A stretch of DNA of 64,000 nucleotides, from contig DGNO01000004.1 of NCBI GenBank assembly GCA_002389665.1, positions 116,149-180,148 of the forward strand, read 5' to 3'. This DNA comes from Rhodobiaceae bacterium UBA4490 (GTDB lineage Bacteria > Pseudomonadota > Alphaproteobacteria > Parvibaculales > Parvibaculaceae). This document shows, one piece after another, positions 7,568 through 15,570 of the stretch; position 1 is the stretch's first letter; each line of letters starts with the position of its first letter. A program made the position numbers and the translations under genes. The notes beneath the pieces were generated by a model, which was given only the letters and a program-made list of their open reading frames with translations, was not told the origin of the DNA and made no database searches.

Positions 7568-9247
7568 ATGACCATCGACCGCCAAACATTGCGCTGGAAC
7601 GGCTGGGGGAAGGCCGATCAGGAAAATCCGCTGCCCGAAGGCGCGGCGCAATGGGAGTTCATCCGCGCGGCTCTCGGCATGCGCGCCCTTCCCTCCACTC
7701 CGGCCAAGCGCTTTACCGATGTCGTGCTGCCGAAAAGCCGCCTCAATGCCGACGCCATCGCCCGGCTGAAGGAAATCGTCGGCAACAATCAGGTGCGCGA
7801 TGATGATTATGAACGCGCCTTTCACGCACGCGGCAAGAGCTATCACGATCTTCTTTATGTGCGCGCGGGCAAGCTAGAAGTCGCGCCCGATGCGGTTGTT
7901 TATCCGCGCTCCCTCGACGAGGTGGAACTCGTTCTGAAATATTGCCTGAAGAACAATATCGCGCTTGTGCCTTATGGCGGCGGCTCGAGTGTCGTGGGCG
8001 GCGTCAATGCGCAAAGCGGCGCGCTGGACCGCGCCGTCATCACGCTCGACATGACGCTGATGAACCGGGTTTTGAAAATCGACAAAAAATCTATGACCGC
8101 CACGTTGCAGGCAGGCATTTACGGGCCGGAGCTTGAAAAAGCGCTGAACGAGCATGGCGTGACGCTGAGCCATTTCCCGCAGAGCTTCGAGTTTTCGACG
8201 CTAGGCGGCTGGATTGCCGCGCGCGGCGCGGGCCAGCAATCGAACCGCTACGGGAAAGCGGAAAAATGGCTGGTCTCGGCAACGCTCGTGACCCCGAAAG
8301 GCATCTGGAAAACCGAAAGCACGCCGGCCTCCGCCGCAGGCCCCAATCTCAACCAGCTTGTCGCAGGCTCCGAAGGCACGCTCGGCATCATTTGCGAGGC
8401 AACGGTCAAAATTCACGAAGTGCCGGAAGAAAAAGACTACCGGGGCTATCTCTTCAAGAATTTTGCGAGCGGCGTGAAAGCCGTGCGCGCCATCAATCAT
8501 GCAGACATTCCCGTCGCCATGGTGCGCCTCTCGGATGCGCCGGAAACCTATTTCTTTCAGGCGGCCAGCGGCGGCTCGGGCAGCGGCCTTAAAGCCAAAC
8601 TGCAATCGCTTTATCTGAAGTCCAAGGGCCTCACCGCCCCCTGCCTCATGCTGGTCGGCCTTGAGGGAGACAAGGAAAGCGTTTCATACGCGCGCACGCG
8701 CACATCCGCCATTGCGGAGCGGTACGGCGCGACGGCCATCGGCACCGGCGCAGGCAAGAAATGGTATCAGGGCCGCTTTCACTCGCCCCATATGCGCGAC
8801 CCGATGATGGATCACGGGCTCGGCATCGACACGCTCGAAACCTCGACAACTTGGGCGAACATGCTTCCGCTGCATGAAAAAGTGACCAACGCCATCGAAG
8901 AAGCAATCAGCGCCAATGCGCCGGAACCCGGCGAGCGCGGCATCGTCATCGCCCATGTCAGCCATTCCTATCCCGATGGGGCAAGCCTTTATTTCACCTT
9001 CCTCTTCCCGCGCAAGCTCGATGACGAGGTCGGCCAATGGCTGGCGATCAAACGGGCGGCGAGCGATGCCATTCTGGCAGGCGGCGGCACCATCTCGCAC
9101 CACCACGGTGTCGGCACGGACCACGCGCCCTGGCTTGCCGAGGAAAAAGGCCCGCAAGGCTACCAGCTTCTCAAAACACTGAAAGCCGAATGCGACCCGG
9201 ACGGCATCCTCAATCCCGGCAAGCTGCTGGACAATACGCGCGCCTGA
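7568..9247 (+). CDS. FAD-binding oxidase, alkyl-DHAP synthase (AGPS)-like
   Basis: A 559-residue PCMH/VAO-type flavoprotein. The FAD-binding part includes VPYGGGSSVVGGVN near residue 137, and FSTLGGWIAARGAGQQSNRYGK follows near 208. A histidine-rich ISHHHGVGTDHAPWL motif near 509-523 is the signature of alkyldihydroxyacetonephosphate synthases. Those enzymes swap the acyl chain of acyl-DHAP for a fatty alcohol, the first ether-bond step. Third gene of the operon, 32 bases after the lipid kinase. The specific AGPS role is inferred from motif plus context; related proteins are D-lactate/glycolate oxidase-like. Confidence 0.75.
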   Translation: MTIDRQTLRWNGWGKADQENPLPEGAAQWEFIRAALGMRALPSTPAKRFTDVVLPKSRLNADAIARLKEIVGNNQVRDDDYERAFHARGKSYHDLLYVRAGKLEVAPDAVVYPRSLDEVELVLKYCLKNNIALVPYGGGSSVVGGVNAQSGALDRAVITLDMTLMNRVLKIDKKSMTATLQAGIYGPELEKALNEHGVTLSHFPQSFEFSTLGGWIAARGAGQQSNRYGKAEKWLVSATLVTPKGIWKTESTPASAAGPNLNQLVAGSEGTLGIICEATVKIHEVPEEKDYRGYLFKNFASGVKAVRAINHADIPVAMVRLSDAPETYFFQAASGGSGSGLKAKLQSLYLKSKGLTAPCLMLVGLEGDKESVSYARTRTSAIAERYGATAIGTGAGKKWYQGRFHSPHMRDPMMDHGLGIDTLETSTTWANMLPLHEKVTNAIEEAISANAPEPGERGIVIAHVSHSYPDGASLYFTFLFPRKLDDEVGQWLAIKRAASDAILAGGGTISHHHGVGTDHAPWLAEEKGPQGYQLLKTLKAECDPDGILNPGKLLDNTRA

Positions 9248-9251
9248 GCCG

Positions 9252-10022
9252 CTACCTATACCGGAAACGAGCGAGCGTACCCGGCCCCCAGAGGAAGAGA
9301 AGGCCCGCACTCGCTGCGGCAAGCACCCAAAAGGTGACTTCCGGCGCATAATGCGATCCCCCGTTCGGGAAAAGAAAGAACGACACGTTGCTCATCGCAT
9401 GAAAGAGAGCGGCGCAAAACACACTGCGCCCGCCGTTCACATAGACCCAGACCGTTGCCACACGCAGCAATACCGTGACACCGCAGTGCCAGATCACCCA
9501 GCTCCCATCGTGCCCGGTCTGGAAATAGGGAATGATGTGCCAGAGCGTCCAAAAGAGGCCGAGCATTAATGCCGCGCCAAACGCACTCCAACCCGCGCCG
9601 AACTTTTCATAAGCATACCCTTGCCATCCCAGCTCTTCCCCAAGCCCGGCGATTAAAAACATCGCAAAGAGAATGGGAAGCGCCACGACCTCAAAATCCG
9701 GTTCCGGGAGCGCCATATCCAGCATCCGCATGAGCACATAGGAAAGTGCCATGACGGCAGGCATGAAGGAAAAGGCCGCCACATACCAGCGCACGCGCTG
9801 CACCCGTGCCCCATCGGCTATCCGCCGCGCAAAGGCCCAGGCAGCATGCCGGCCATCGGCGCGCCACACGAAGACCAGTGCAACAATCCCCGGTACAAAC
9901 GCCATAAGCGCGCTTACAGGCAAGTCCACTGGCAGAGGCAACCCGCCAAGAAACGCGCCGGCCAGCCAGAACGGTAAGGAACACAAAAGCACGGCCGCAA
10001 AATAACGGTAAGGCATGAGCAT
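9252..10022 (-). CDS. CPBP family intramembrane metalloprotease
   Basis: A 256-residue multi-pass membrane protein with the CPBP/Abi motif GEELGWQGYAYEKF at about 128-141. A second conserved block FWTLWHIIPYF (H162) and a third FHAMSN complete the expected metal site. Hydrophobic segments lie near 8-25, 36-53, 82-100, 113-127, 150-165 and in the C-terminal third. The usual arginine after EExxW is Q135 here. The family comprises Rce1-like proteases and bacteriocin-immunity proteins; the role here is unknown. Its stop lies 4 bases from the stop of the AGPS-like gene. Confidence 0.8.
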   Translation of the reverse strand: MLMPYRYFAAVLLCSLPFWLAGAFLGGLPLPVDLPVSALMAFVPGIVALVFVWRADGRHAAWAFARRIADGARVQRVRWYVAAFSFMPAVMALSYVLMRMLDMALPEPDFEVVALPILFAMFLIAGLGEELGWQGYAYEKFGAGWSAFGAALMLGLFWTLWHIIPYFQTGHDGSWVIWHCGVTVLLRVATVWVYVNGGRSVFCAALFHAMSNVSFFLFPNGGSHYAPEVTFWVLAAASAGLLFLWGPGTLARFRYR

Positions 10023-10062
10023 TCCTCCCTGCTCGGCCGGTGTTAGCCGTTACTATTTCGCA

Positions 10063-11649
10063 TTACGTTCCGTTGGCGATCTTACGCAGCTCCGCCTTGG
10101 CGATTTTTTCAAGCGTTGAGCGGGGCAGCTCTTCCACGATGAAGAGCGCGCGCGGCTGCTTGAAATCGGCAAGGCCCTTCTTGCAAGCCGCCATCACATC
10201 ATCTTTGAGAGAGGCGGGCGCTGCCGCTTCACCGCCCGGCACCAGCAGGAAGGCGACGGGCACCTCGTCCAGCATCCGGTCGGATTTTGCCACCACCGCG
10301 CATTCGGCAATACCGGGCACGCTCATGATGACACGTTCGATTTCGGAAGCGGCGACGTTCTCCCCGCCGACTTTCAGCATATCCTTGTCCCGGTCGGCAA
10401 AGGAAATATAGCCGTCCTCACGCAGCGTCACGCGGTCGCCGGTGATGAAAAAGCCTTCCTCATCGAAACTCGCCGCCGTCGCCTCCGGGTTGTTGAGATA
10501 TTCCAGAAAGAGCGAGACGCCCCGAATGCCGCGAATGAGCAGATGTCCCGTCTCACCGGGGGTCACGGGCGTGCCGTCATCACGGGTAATGGCGATCTCA
10601 TAGGCAGGCGAAGGCTTGCCGATCACCATGGAAGGCGCATCGAAATGCGGGTCCGAAACGATGCCATGCGTGATCGTCTCGGTCATCCCCCACCAGCCCA
10701 TGGTCTTGACGCCGAAATGATCGTCGGTGGGCGGGGCGGCAACGCCGTTCCCCCACAGCCGGTAGGAATGATTGGCGGGCACCTTTTGCTCCACCAGCGC
10801 TTTCAAACAGAACGGCACCATGGAGGTCCAGGTACAGCCATGCTTGAGCGAGACCGGCCAGAAGCGGGAGGCGGAAAAACGCGGCTGCACGACGACGCTC
10901 GCCCCCACCCACAGCGCGGCAAGCACCGAATAGGACTGCGCATTCGTATGGAAAAGCGGCAGGTAGGTCAGATGCACGTCTTCGGGACGCAAATCCTCGT
11001 GCATGGCGCAGACCTTACCGCCCCAGAGCGCATTGGCATGGGTCCAGACCACCCCTTTCGGGCGCGAGGTGGTGCCGGACGTATATTGAATGCCGACAGG
11101 GGCCATGGGATCGGGGGCGCGCAGCGGCGCCTCCGCCGCCTCGCCGTATAGCGCCTCGAAGCTTTCTTCCCGCGCAGGCGCGGTGCCAGCTTCGGGCGCG
11201 GCGCCATTGTCGCTTTCCGTCACCGCCACCCATTTCAGATCCGGGCAGGCCTCTTTGACGAGCGCGGCAAAGCGCGGCTGCGTGATCGCGCCCGCAGCTT
11301 CCGCATGGGAAGCAAAATAGGTCAGATCATCGGCCACCGAGCGCGCATTGGTCGTCACCGCCACGGCGCCAAGATGCGCGCAGGCATACCAGGCAAGAAG
11401 GCTCTCTGGACAATTGTCGAGATGGATGAGCACCCGCTCGCCTGCTTTCACGCCGCGCTTTTTAAGACCTGCCGCAATCTGCCGTACGCAATCGGCAAAT
11501 TCGGCATAGGTCCATGTCCGCCCTTCTCCCTCAAAAGGTTCCCAGATCAGAAACGGATGGGCCGCCCTATTGCGCGCATGGGTATCGAGAAGATGCGGCA
11601 CATCGAAATAGGCGAAGGGATGCACGCCCGGCGTACGCAAGACACTCAT
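10063..11649 (-). CDS. AMP-dependent acyl-CoA synthetase (CaiC/FadD-like)
   Basis: A 528-residue ANL-superfamily ligase that adenylates a carboxylic acid and forms its CoA thioester. The P-loop-like motif is IQYTSGTTSRPKGVVWTHAN. GDRVTLREDGYISFADRDKDMLKVGGENV is the A8/A5-type hinge region and the C-terminal lysine lies in LEKIAKAELRK. The start is the ATG at 11649, preceded by GGGGAGAAAAC; a longer frame upstream runs over the esterase gene and is not used. Closest in style to crotonobetaine/carnitine-CoA ligases, but substrate unproven. Second gene of an operon after the HSL-type esterase. Confidence 0.87.
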   Translation of the reverse strand: MSVLRTPGVHPFAYFDVPHLLDTHARNRAAHPFLIWEPFEGEGRTWTYAEFADCVRQIAAGLKKRGVKAGERVLIHLDNCPESLLAWYACAHLGAVAVTTNARSVADDLTYFASHAEAAGAITQPRFAALVKEACPDLKWVAVTESDNGAAPEAGTAPAREESFEALYGEAAEAPLRAPDPMAPVGIQYTSGTTSRPKGVVWTHANALWGGKVCAMHEDLRPEDVHLTYLPLFHTNAQSYSVLAALWVGASVVVQPRFSASRFWPVSLKHGCTWTSMVPFCLKALVEQKVPANHSYRLWGNGVAAPPTDDHFGVKTMGWWGMTETITHGIVSDPHFDAPSMVIGKPSPAYEIAITRDDGTPVTPGETGHLLIRGIRGVSLFLEYLNNPEATAASFDEEGFFITGDRVTLREDGYISFADRDKDMLKVGGENVAASEIERVIMSVPGIAECAVVAKSDRMLDEVPVAFLLVPGGEAAAPASLKDDVMAACKKGLADFKQPRALFIVEELPRSTLEKIAKAELRKIANGT

Positions 11650-11698
11650 GTTTTCTCCCCAGATAGTAGCGGTGAACGGAAAGGCGGGACTGCGCGGG

Positions 11699-12634
11699 TC
11701 AAGCCAGCGCTTTTTCCATCGCCTTTGCCGCCTCTTTGATGGCCGTTTTGGCCGTATCGAGCACGGCCTGCATGTTGAAGAAGCCGTGCACCATGCCCTC
11801 GTAATTGACATGGGTAACCTCGACGCCCGCCTCGCGCAGCGCATCGGCATAAGCTTTGCCTTCATCGCGCAGGACGTCATGGCCCGCCGTCACCACATAG
11901 GCAGGCGGCAGGTTTTTCAGCGTTTTGGCGCGCAGCGGCGAAAGGTACGGCTGCTCCCGGTCGAGGCCTTCGGGCGCATATTGATCGAAGAACCAGGCCA
12001 TGGTGCGCGCTTCAAGCAGATGCCCTTCGCCAAAGGCGCGGTAGGAGCCGGTATCCATGCGCGCGTCCGTGACGGGATAGATAAGGAGCTGGAAGCTGAT
12101 TTCCGGGCCCTTTTCGTTGCGCGCTTTGAGCGCCAGAACGGCCGCGAGATTGCCGCCGGCGGAATCCCCCCCGACCGCAATCCGGTTCGCGTCCCCGCCG
12201 ATCTCGCTTGCATTCTTTTCCGCCCATTCCAGCGCGGCATAACAATCATCCACCGCCGCCGGAAACGGCGCTTCGGGCGCCAGACGGTAATCGACGGAAA
12301 GAACGATGCAATGCGCTTCATTGGCAAGCGCGCGGCAAAGCTTGTCATGGGTGGCGATATTGCCGATGACCCAGCCCCCGCCATGGAAATAAAGCAGAAT
12401 GGGGAGCGCCCCGCCCGTCGCGATCGGCGTATAAATACGCACGGGAATGTCGGAAGCCGGCCCTTTGATCAGCTGATCGGAGGTGGAGCCGATGGGGATG
12501 TCCACCGTGTCGAAGACCTGCGCCATGGCCTCATAGGTCCGGCGCGCCTCGTCCGGCGGCAAGTCGTAAAGAGCCGGGCCTTCCGCCGCAGCCAATTGAT
12601 CAAGAATGGCCTTCGCCTGGGGATCCAGGGTCAT
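11699..12634 (-). CDS. Hormone-sensitive-lipase-family alpha/beta hydrolase
   Basis: About 311 residues. The HSL oxyanion motif YFHGGGW and the nucleophile motif GGDSAGGN (about 70 residues later) are both intact; the histidine lies in YEGMVHGFF near the C-terminus. The ATG at 12634 has GGGAGG 5-6 bases upstream and is preferred over an in-frame TTG 12 bases earlier. Family members hydrolyse short- to medium-chain acyl esters. It is 49 bases upstream of an acyl-CoA ligase, so the pair may hydrolyse an ester and activate the released acid. Cytoplasmic. Confidence 0.88.
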   Translation of the reverse strand: MTLDPQAKAILDQLAAAEGPALYDLPPDEARRTYEAMAQVFDTVDIPIGSTSDQLIKGPASDIPVRIYTPIATGGALPILLYFHGGGWVIGNIATHDKLCRALANEAHCIVLSVDYRLAPEAPFPAAVDDCYAALEWAEKNASEIGGDANRIAVGGDSAGGNLAAVLALKARNEKGPEISFQLLIYPVTDARMDTGSYRAFGEGHLLEARTMAWFFDQYAPEGLDREQPYLSPLRAKTLKNLPPAYVVTAGHDVLRDEGKAYADALREAGVEVTHVNYEGMVHGFFNMQAVLDTAKTAIKEAAKAMEKALA

Positions 12635-12749
12635 TGCGCCTCCCAAAGCCGGTTGTTGTTATTGCCTTCTTTTTACCGGCGGAAGGAGCCCGGAGCCAGC
12701 CCGGATTGCGGCGGCGCGCTTTCAATTCCGGCGCGCGCCCTGCCATGCG

Positions 12750-12968
12750 TTAATGGATGGCGTGGCCGTCCCGCGTAATGCGCCCTTCGAGCATGTCCCG
12801 CACGACCATCCCCACCAGCCGCCAGGCATCGGCCCGGCGCTCTTCTCCCATTAAAAGGAGCTGCGCCATGGCGCTTTCGGCATAATCGATGGCCCGGCTG
12901 CCATGCTGGTTGAGCATGAAAGCGGCGAGGCGGTTGAGATCTTCCTGATGCAGCATTTTTACCCCCAT
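12750..12968 (-). CDS. Small conserved-looking hypothetical protein
   Basis: A 72-residue protein, mostly predicted helix (DLNRLAAFMLNQHGSRAIDYAESAMAQLLLMGEERRADAWRLVGMVVRDML). The balanced, codon-typical sequence and its position in an otherwise empty divergent gap suggest a real gene. A second ATG 12 bases in (12956) follows GGGGG and may be the true start. No domain is recognised. It faces away from the chemoreceptor gene. Confidence 0.5.
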   Translation of the reverse strand: MGVKMLHQEDLNRLAAFMLNQHGSRAIDYAESAMAQLLLMGEERRADAWRLVGMVVRDMLEGRITRDGHAIH

Positions 12969-13064
12969 TCAGAGCATGCTTAACAGAAAGCAAAAGCGGG
13001 GCCAGTCGCCTGAAAAACCCAACCTATTGAAAACAAAAGAATTTCCTCACACACCCTAAAAGCA

Positions 13065-13085
13065 CGGCGGCAATTTCTGCCGCCG
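13065..13085. repeat. GC-rich inverted repeat in divergent gap
   Basis: CGGCGGCA at 13065-13072 and TGCCGCCG at 13078-13085 form a perfect hairpin with a 5-base loop, upstream of the first chemoreceptor gene. It could be a binding site or a leader structure; no T run follows directly. Confidence 0.45.
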
Positions 13086-13126
13086 CCCGCCCGTTTTTGC
13101 CGCCAAATGAAAGAAAAACCCCCGAC

Positions 13127-13141
13127 TTAAGTAAATATTAG
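13127..13141 (+). promoter_or_regulatory. CtrA-like box upstream of first chemoreceptor
   Basis: TTAA-N7-TTAG matches the CtrA consensus TTAA-N7-TTAA at 7 of 8 bases. It lies 82 bases upstream of the ATG at 13223. CtrA commonly controls motility genes in Alphaproteobacteria. The motif is short, and the claim rests on the second chemoreceptor carrying a similar element. Confidence 0.3.
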
Positions 13142-13222
13142 ACGCTTCACCCCACTCTTTGGCCCGTCTGCCGAGCATTGTGCGCATGGGGATTTCGGCA
13201 GTTGAGGAGGAATGAGGCGATT

Positions 13223-15367
13223 ATGAACTGGCTCTCCAACATTCAAATAAGCCGGAAAGTACCGGCTATTATCGTTCTGGCTGCCGCCGTTATGGGGATC
13301 GGCATTGGCCTGATGAGCTATATGCAAGCATCATCGGCCGTGCATGCGCAGATCCAGACGAAATTCTTCGCGGTCCTGGAAGCGCGTAAGGCGTCTTTCG
13401 AAGCCTATCTCGGCTCGGTGGAAGAGGACATGAACTCCCTCGCCGCCAACCCGCTGGTGATGGAAGCGTCCTATGAATTCAACCGGTCCTCGGAAGAATT
13501 CCGCGATGATGTAACCGCAGAGCTGCAGCGCCTCTATATCGATGAGAACCCGGAAGCGAACCGCAAAGACCTCGTGACCATTGACGGCAACGAGTATTAC
13601 GGCGTCGTCCACGAGCAATATCACCCCTGGTTCCGCACCTTCCTCGACGAACGCGGTTATCATGACATTTTCCTGCTCGACCCGAATGGCGTCGTCGTCT
13701 ACTCGGTTTCCAAGGAAAGCGACTTCGGCACCAACGTTCTGAACGGGCAGTGGAAAGACACAGCGCTGCGCAGCGTCTATGAAGCCGCAATGGCCGCCGA
13801 AAAAGGCGACATCGCCTATCAGGATTTCACCCACTACGCGCCCTCCGCCGACAGCCCGAACAGCTTCATCGCCACACCTGTTGTCGACCGTGCGGGCCGC
13901 AAGACGGGCGTCCTCGTCTTCCAGCTGCCGGTGAACAAGGTCAACCGCCAGATGAACATCGCACTTGGCCTCGGCGAGACGGGCGAAACCCTGCTCGTCG
14001 GCCAGGACTACAAGCTGCGCAACGATTCGCGCTTTTCCAGCGAGCCCACGACACTGAAAGCGGAACTCGCTGCCGATGCCGTCAAAACGGCGCTGGAAGA
14101 AGGCAAGCCTTCTATGAGCACGGATGAGAATCTGCGCGGCATGACCGCCGAAACCTTTGCCGTGCCGTTCACCTTCCAGGGTGTGCCTTACGCTATCGTG
14201 GCGCAGATCAGCACGGATGAAGCCTATGCCGATCTCGTTTCCATGCGCTGGATCATGCTGGGCACCGCGCTGGTGCTCGTCATTGCCGTGGCCGGCGCCG
14301 GGGTATTCGCCTCGCGCGATATTACCGCGCCCATCTCGCGGCTGACCCATGGCATGAGCGAGCTTGCCGAAGGCAATACGAATATCGACATGAGCGGCCT
14401 CGACCGGGGCGATGAAATCGGCGACATGTCGAAAGCCGTCGAAATCTTCCGCAATAACGCCATCGAACGCGCGGAGCTGGAAGAAGAAAACAAGCGCGAG
14501 GAAGCGGCGAAAGAAGCCAGAGCCAAGAATATCGACAAGCTGATTGCCGATTTCGAAACCTCGACCGCGCAAATGCTAGGCGCCGTCAGCGCTGCGGCAA
14601 CGGAGATGGAGAACACGGCCCATGCCATGACCTCCACCGCCGATACTGCCAATGCCAAGGCCGGCGCCGTGGCCGCCGCGTCCGAGGAAGCCAGCGCCAA
14701 CGTGCAGACCGTGGCGAGCGCCGCCGAACAGCTCTCGGCCGCGATCGAGGAAATCCGCCGCCAGGTGCTGCAGTCGAACTCCGTGGGCGAACGCGCGGCC
14801 AACACGGCCAATTCCGCTAACACGAAGATCGAAGGGCTTTCGGAAGCGGCCCGTCAGATCGGCGAAGTCGTCACGCTCATTCAGGACATTGCCGAGCAGA
14901 CGAACCTGCTCGCCCTCAACGCCACCATCGAGGCGGCACGCGCGGGCGAGGCAGGCAAGGGCTTTGCAGTGGTTGCCTCCGAGGTGAAAGAACTGGCCAA
15001 TCAGACGGCCAAGGCCACCGAGGAAATCAGCCAGCAAATCGGCTCCGTCCAGACCTCGACCAGCGATGCGGTCGATGCCATCCGCGAGGTGACAACGACT
15101 GTCAGCGAAATGCGCGAAATCGCCCAGACGATTGCCAGCTCCGTGGAGCAGCAGCAATCGGCAACGGTTGAAATTTCCCGCAACGTGCAGGAAGCAGCCC
15201 ACTCCTCCGACGAAGTGGCGCAAAACATTGCGGAAGTCACCGTGGCGGCAAACGAATCTTCGGGCGCAGCAGGCCAGGTTCTGTCGGCGGCGGGCGAGCT
15301 TGCCGGCCAGTCCGACAAGCTGAAATCTTCCGTCGACAAGTTCCTGCGCGAAGTGCGCAGCGCCTGA
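13223..15367 (+). CDS. Methyl-accepting chemotaxis protein (first of tandem pair)
   Basis: About 714 residues. One transmembrane helix lies near 13-34 and a second near 344-364, flanking a roughly 300-residue periplasmic sensor of probable Cache type (it contains [21 protein letters not shown]). A HAMP domain (about 365-418) and the methyl-accepting signalling domain follow. The hairpin tip carries the canonical [20 protein letters not shown]. The start chosen is ATG 13223 with GGAGG 12 bases upstream, which gives a normal N-terminus ([18 protein letters not shown]). No C-terminal CheR-binding pentapeptide. A terminator separates it from its paralogue. Ligand unknown. Confidence 0.92.
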   Translation: MNWLSNIQISRKVPAIIVLAAAVMGIGIGLMSYMQASSAVHAQIQTKFFAVLEARKASFEAYLGSVEEDMNSLAANPLVMEASYEFNRSSEEFRDDVTAELQRLYIDENPEANRKDLVTIDGNEYYGVVHEQYHPWFRTFLDERGYHDIFLLDPNGVVVYSVSKESDFGTNVLNGQWKDTALRSVYEAAMAAEKGDIAYQDFTHYAPSADSPNSFIATPVVDRAGRKTGVLVFQLPVNKVNRQMNIALGLGETGETLLVGQDYKLRNDSRFSSEPTTLKAELAADAVKTALEEGKPSMSTDENLRGMTAETFAVPFTFQGVPYAIVAQISTDEAYADLVSMRWIMLGTALVLVIAVAGAGVFASRDITAPISRLTHGMSELAEGNTNIDMSGLDRGDEIGDMSKAVEIFRNNAIERAELEEENKREEAAKEARAKNIDKLIADFETSTAQMLGAVSAAATEMENTAHAMTSTADTANAKAGAVAAASEEASANVQTVASAAEQLSAAIEEIRRQVLQSNSVGERAANTANSANTKIEGLSEAARQIGEVVTLIQDIAEQTNLLALNATIEAARAGEAGKGFAVVASEVKELANQTAKATEEISQQIGSVQTSTSDAVDAIREVTTTVSEMREIAQTIASSVEQQQSATVEISRNVQEAAHSSDEVAQNIAEVTVAANESSGAAGQVLSAAGELAGQSDKLKSSVDKFLREVRSA

Positions 15368-15391
15368 CCGCAGAGGAACATAAACACCAGG

Positions 15392-15417
15392 AAAGGCCCG
15401 GCTCGTCCGGGCCTTTT
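15392..15417 (+). terminator. Rho-independent terminator after first chemoreceptor
   Basis: AAAGGCCCGG / CCGGGCCTTTT with a 5-base loop, 25 bases past the stop codon. Confidence 0.88.
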
Positions 15418-15449
15418 CAGTTCCGGCAAATTGTCACATCCGCGTCATT

Positions 15450-15464
15450 TTAAGGGAATGTTTA
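15450..15464 (+). promoter_or_regulatory. CtrA-like box upstream of second chemoreceptor
   Basis: TTAA-N7-TTTA, one or two bases off the CtrA consensus, lies 106 bases upstream of the ATG at 15571. It mirrors the element ahead of the first chemoreceptor. Confidence 0.27.
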
Positions 15465-15570
15465 GAGCGTCCGTAAAATGATAGTGGCAGCAAAAGGGGC
15501 CTGAAACGGGCCAAAAGCAAAAGTTTTTCGCCAGGCAGGGCGGCCGGCGGCGAAGACGGGGACAGACTTC

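Noticed and set aside
11650..11880. N-terminal extension of the acyl-CoA ligase overlapping the esterase gene
   Set aside because: Arg/Ser/Cys-rich, in the shadow of the esterase; ATG 11649 has an ideal SD and normal N-terminus.
13331..14572. 413-residue frame antisense to the first chemoreceptor
   Set aside because: Shadow of a clear MCP gene; no domain.
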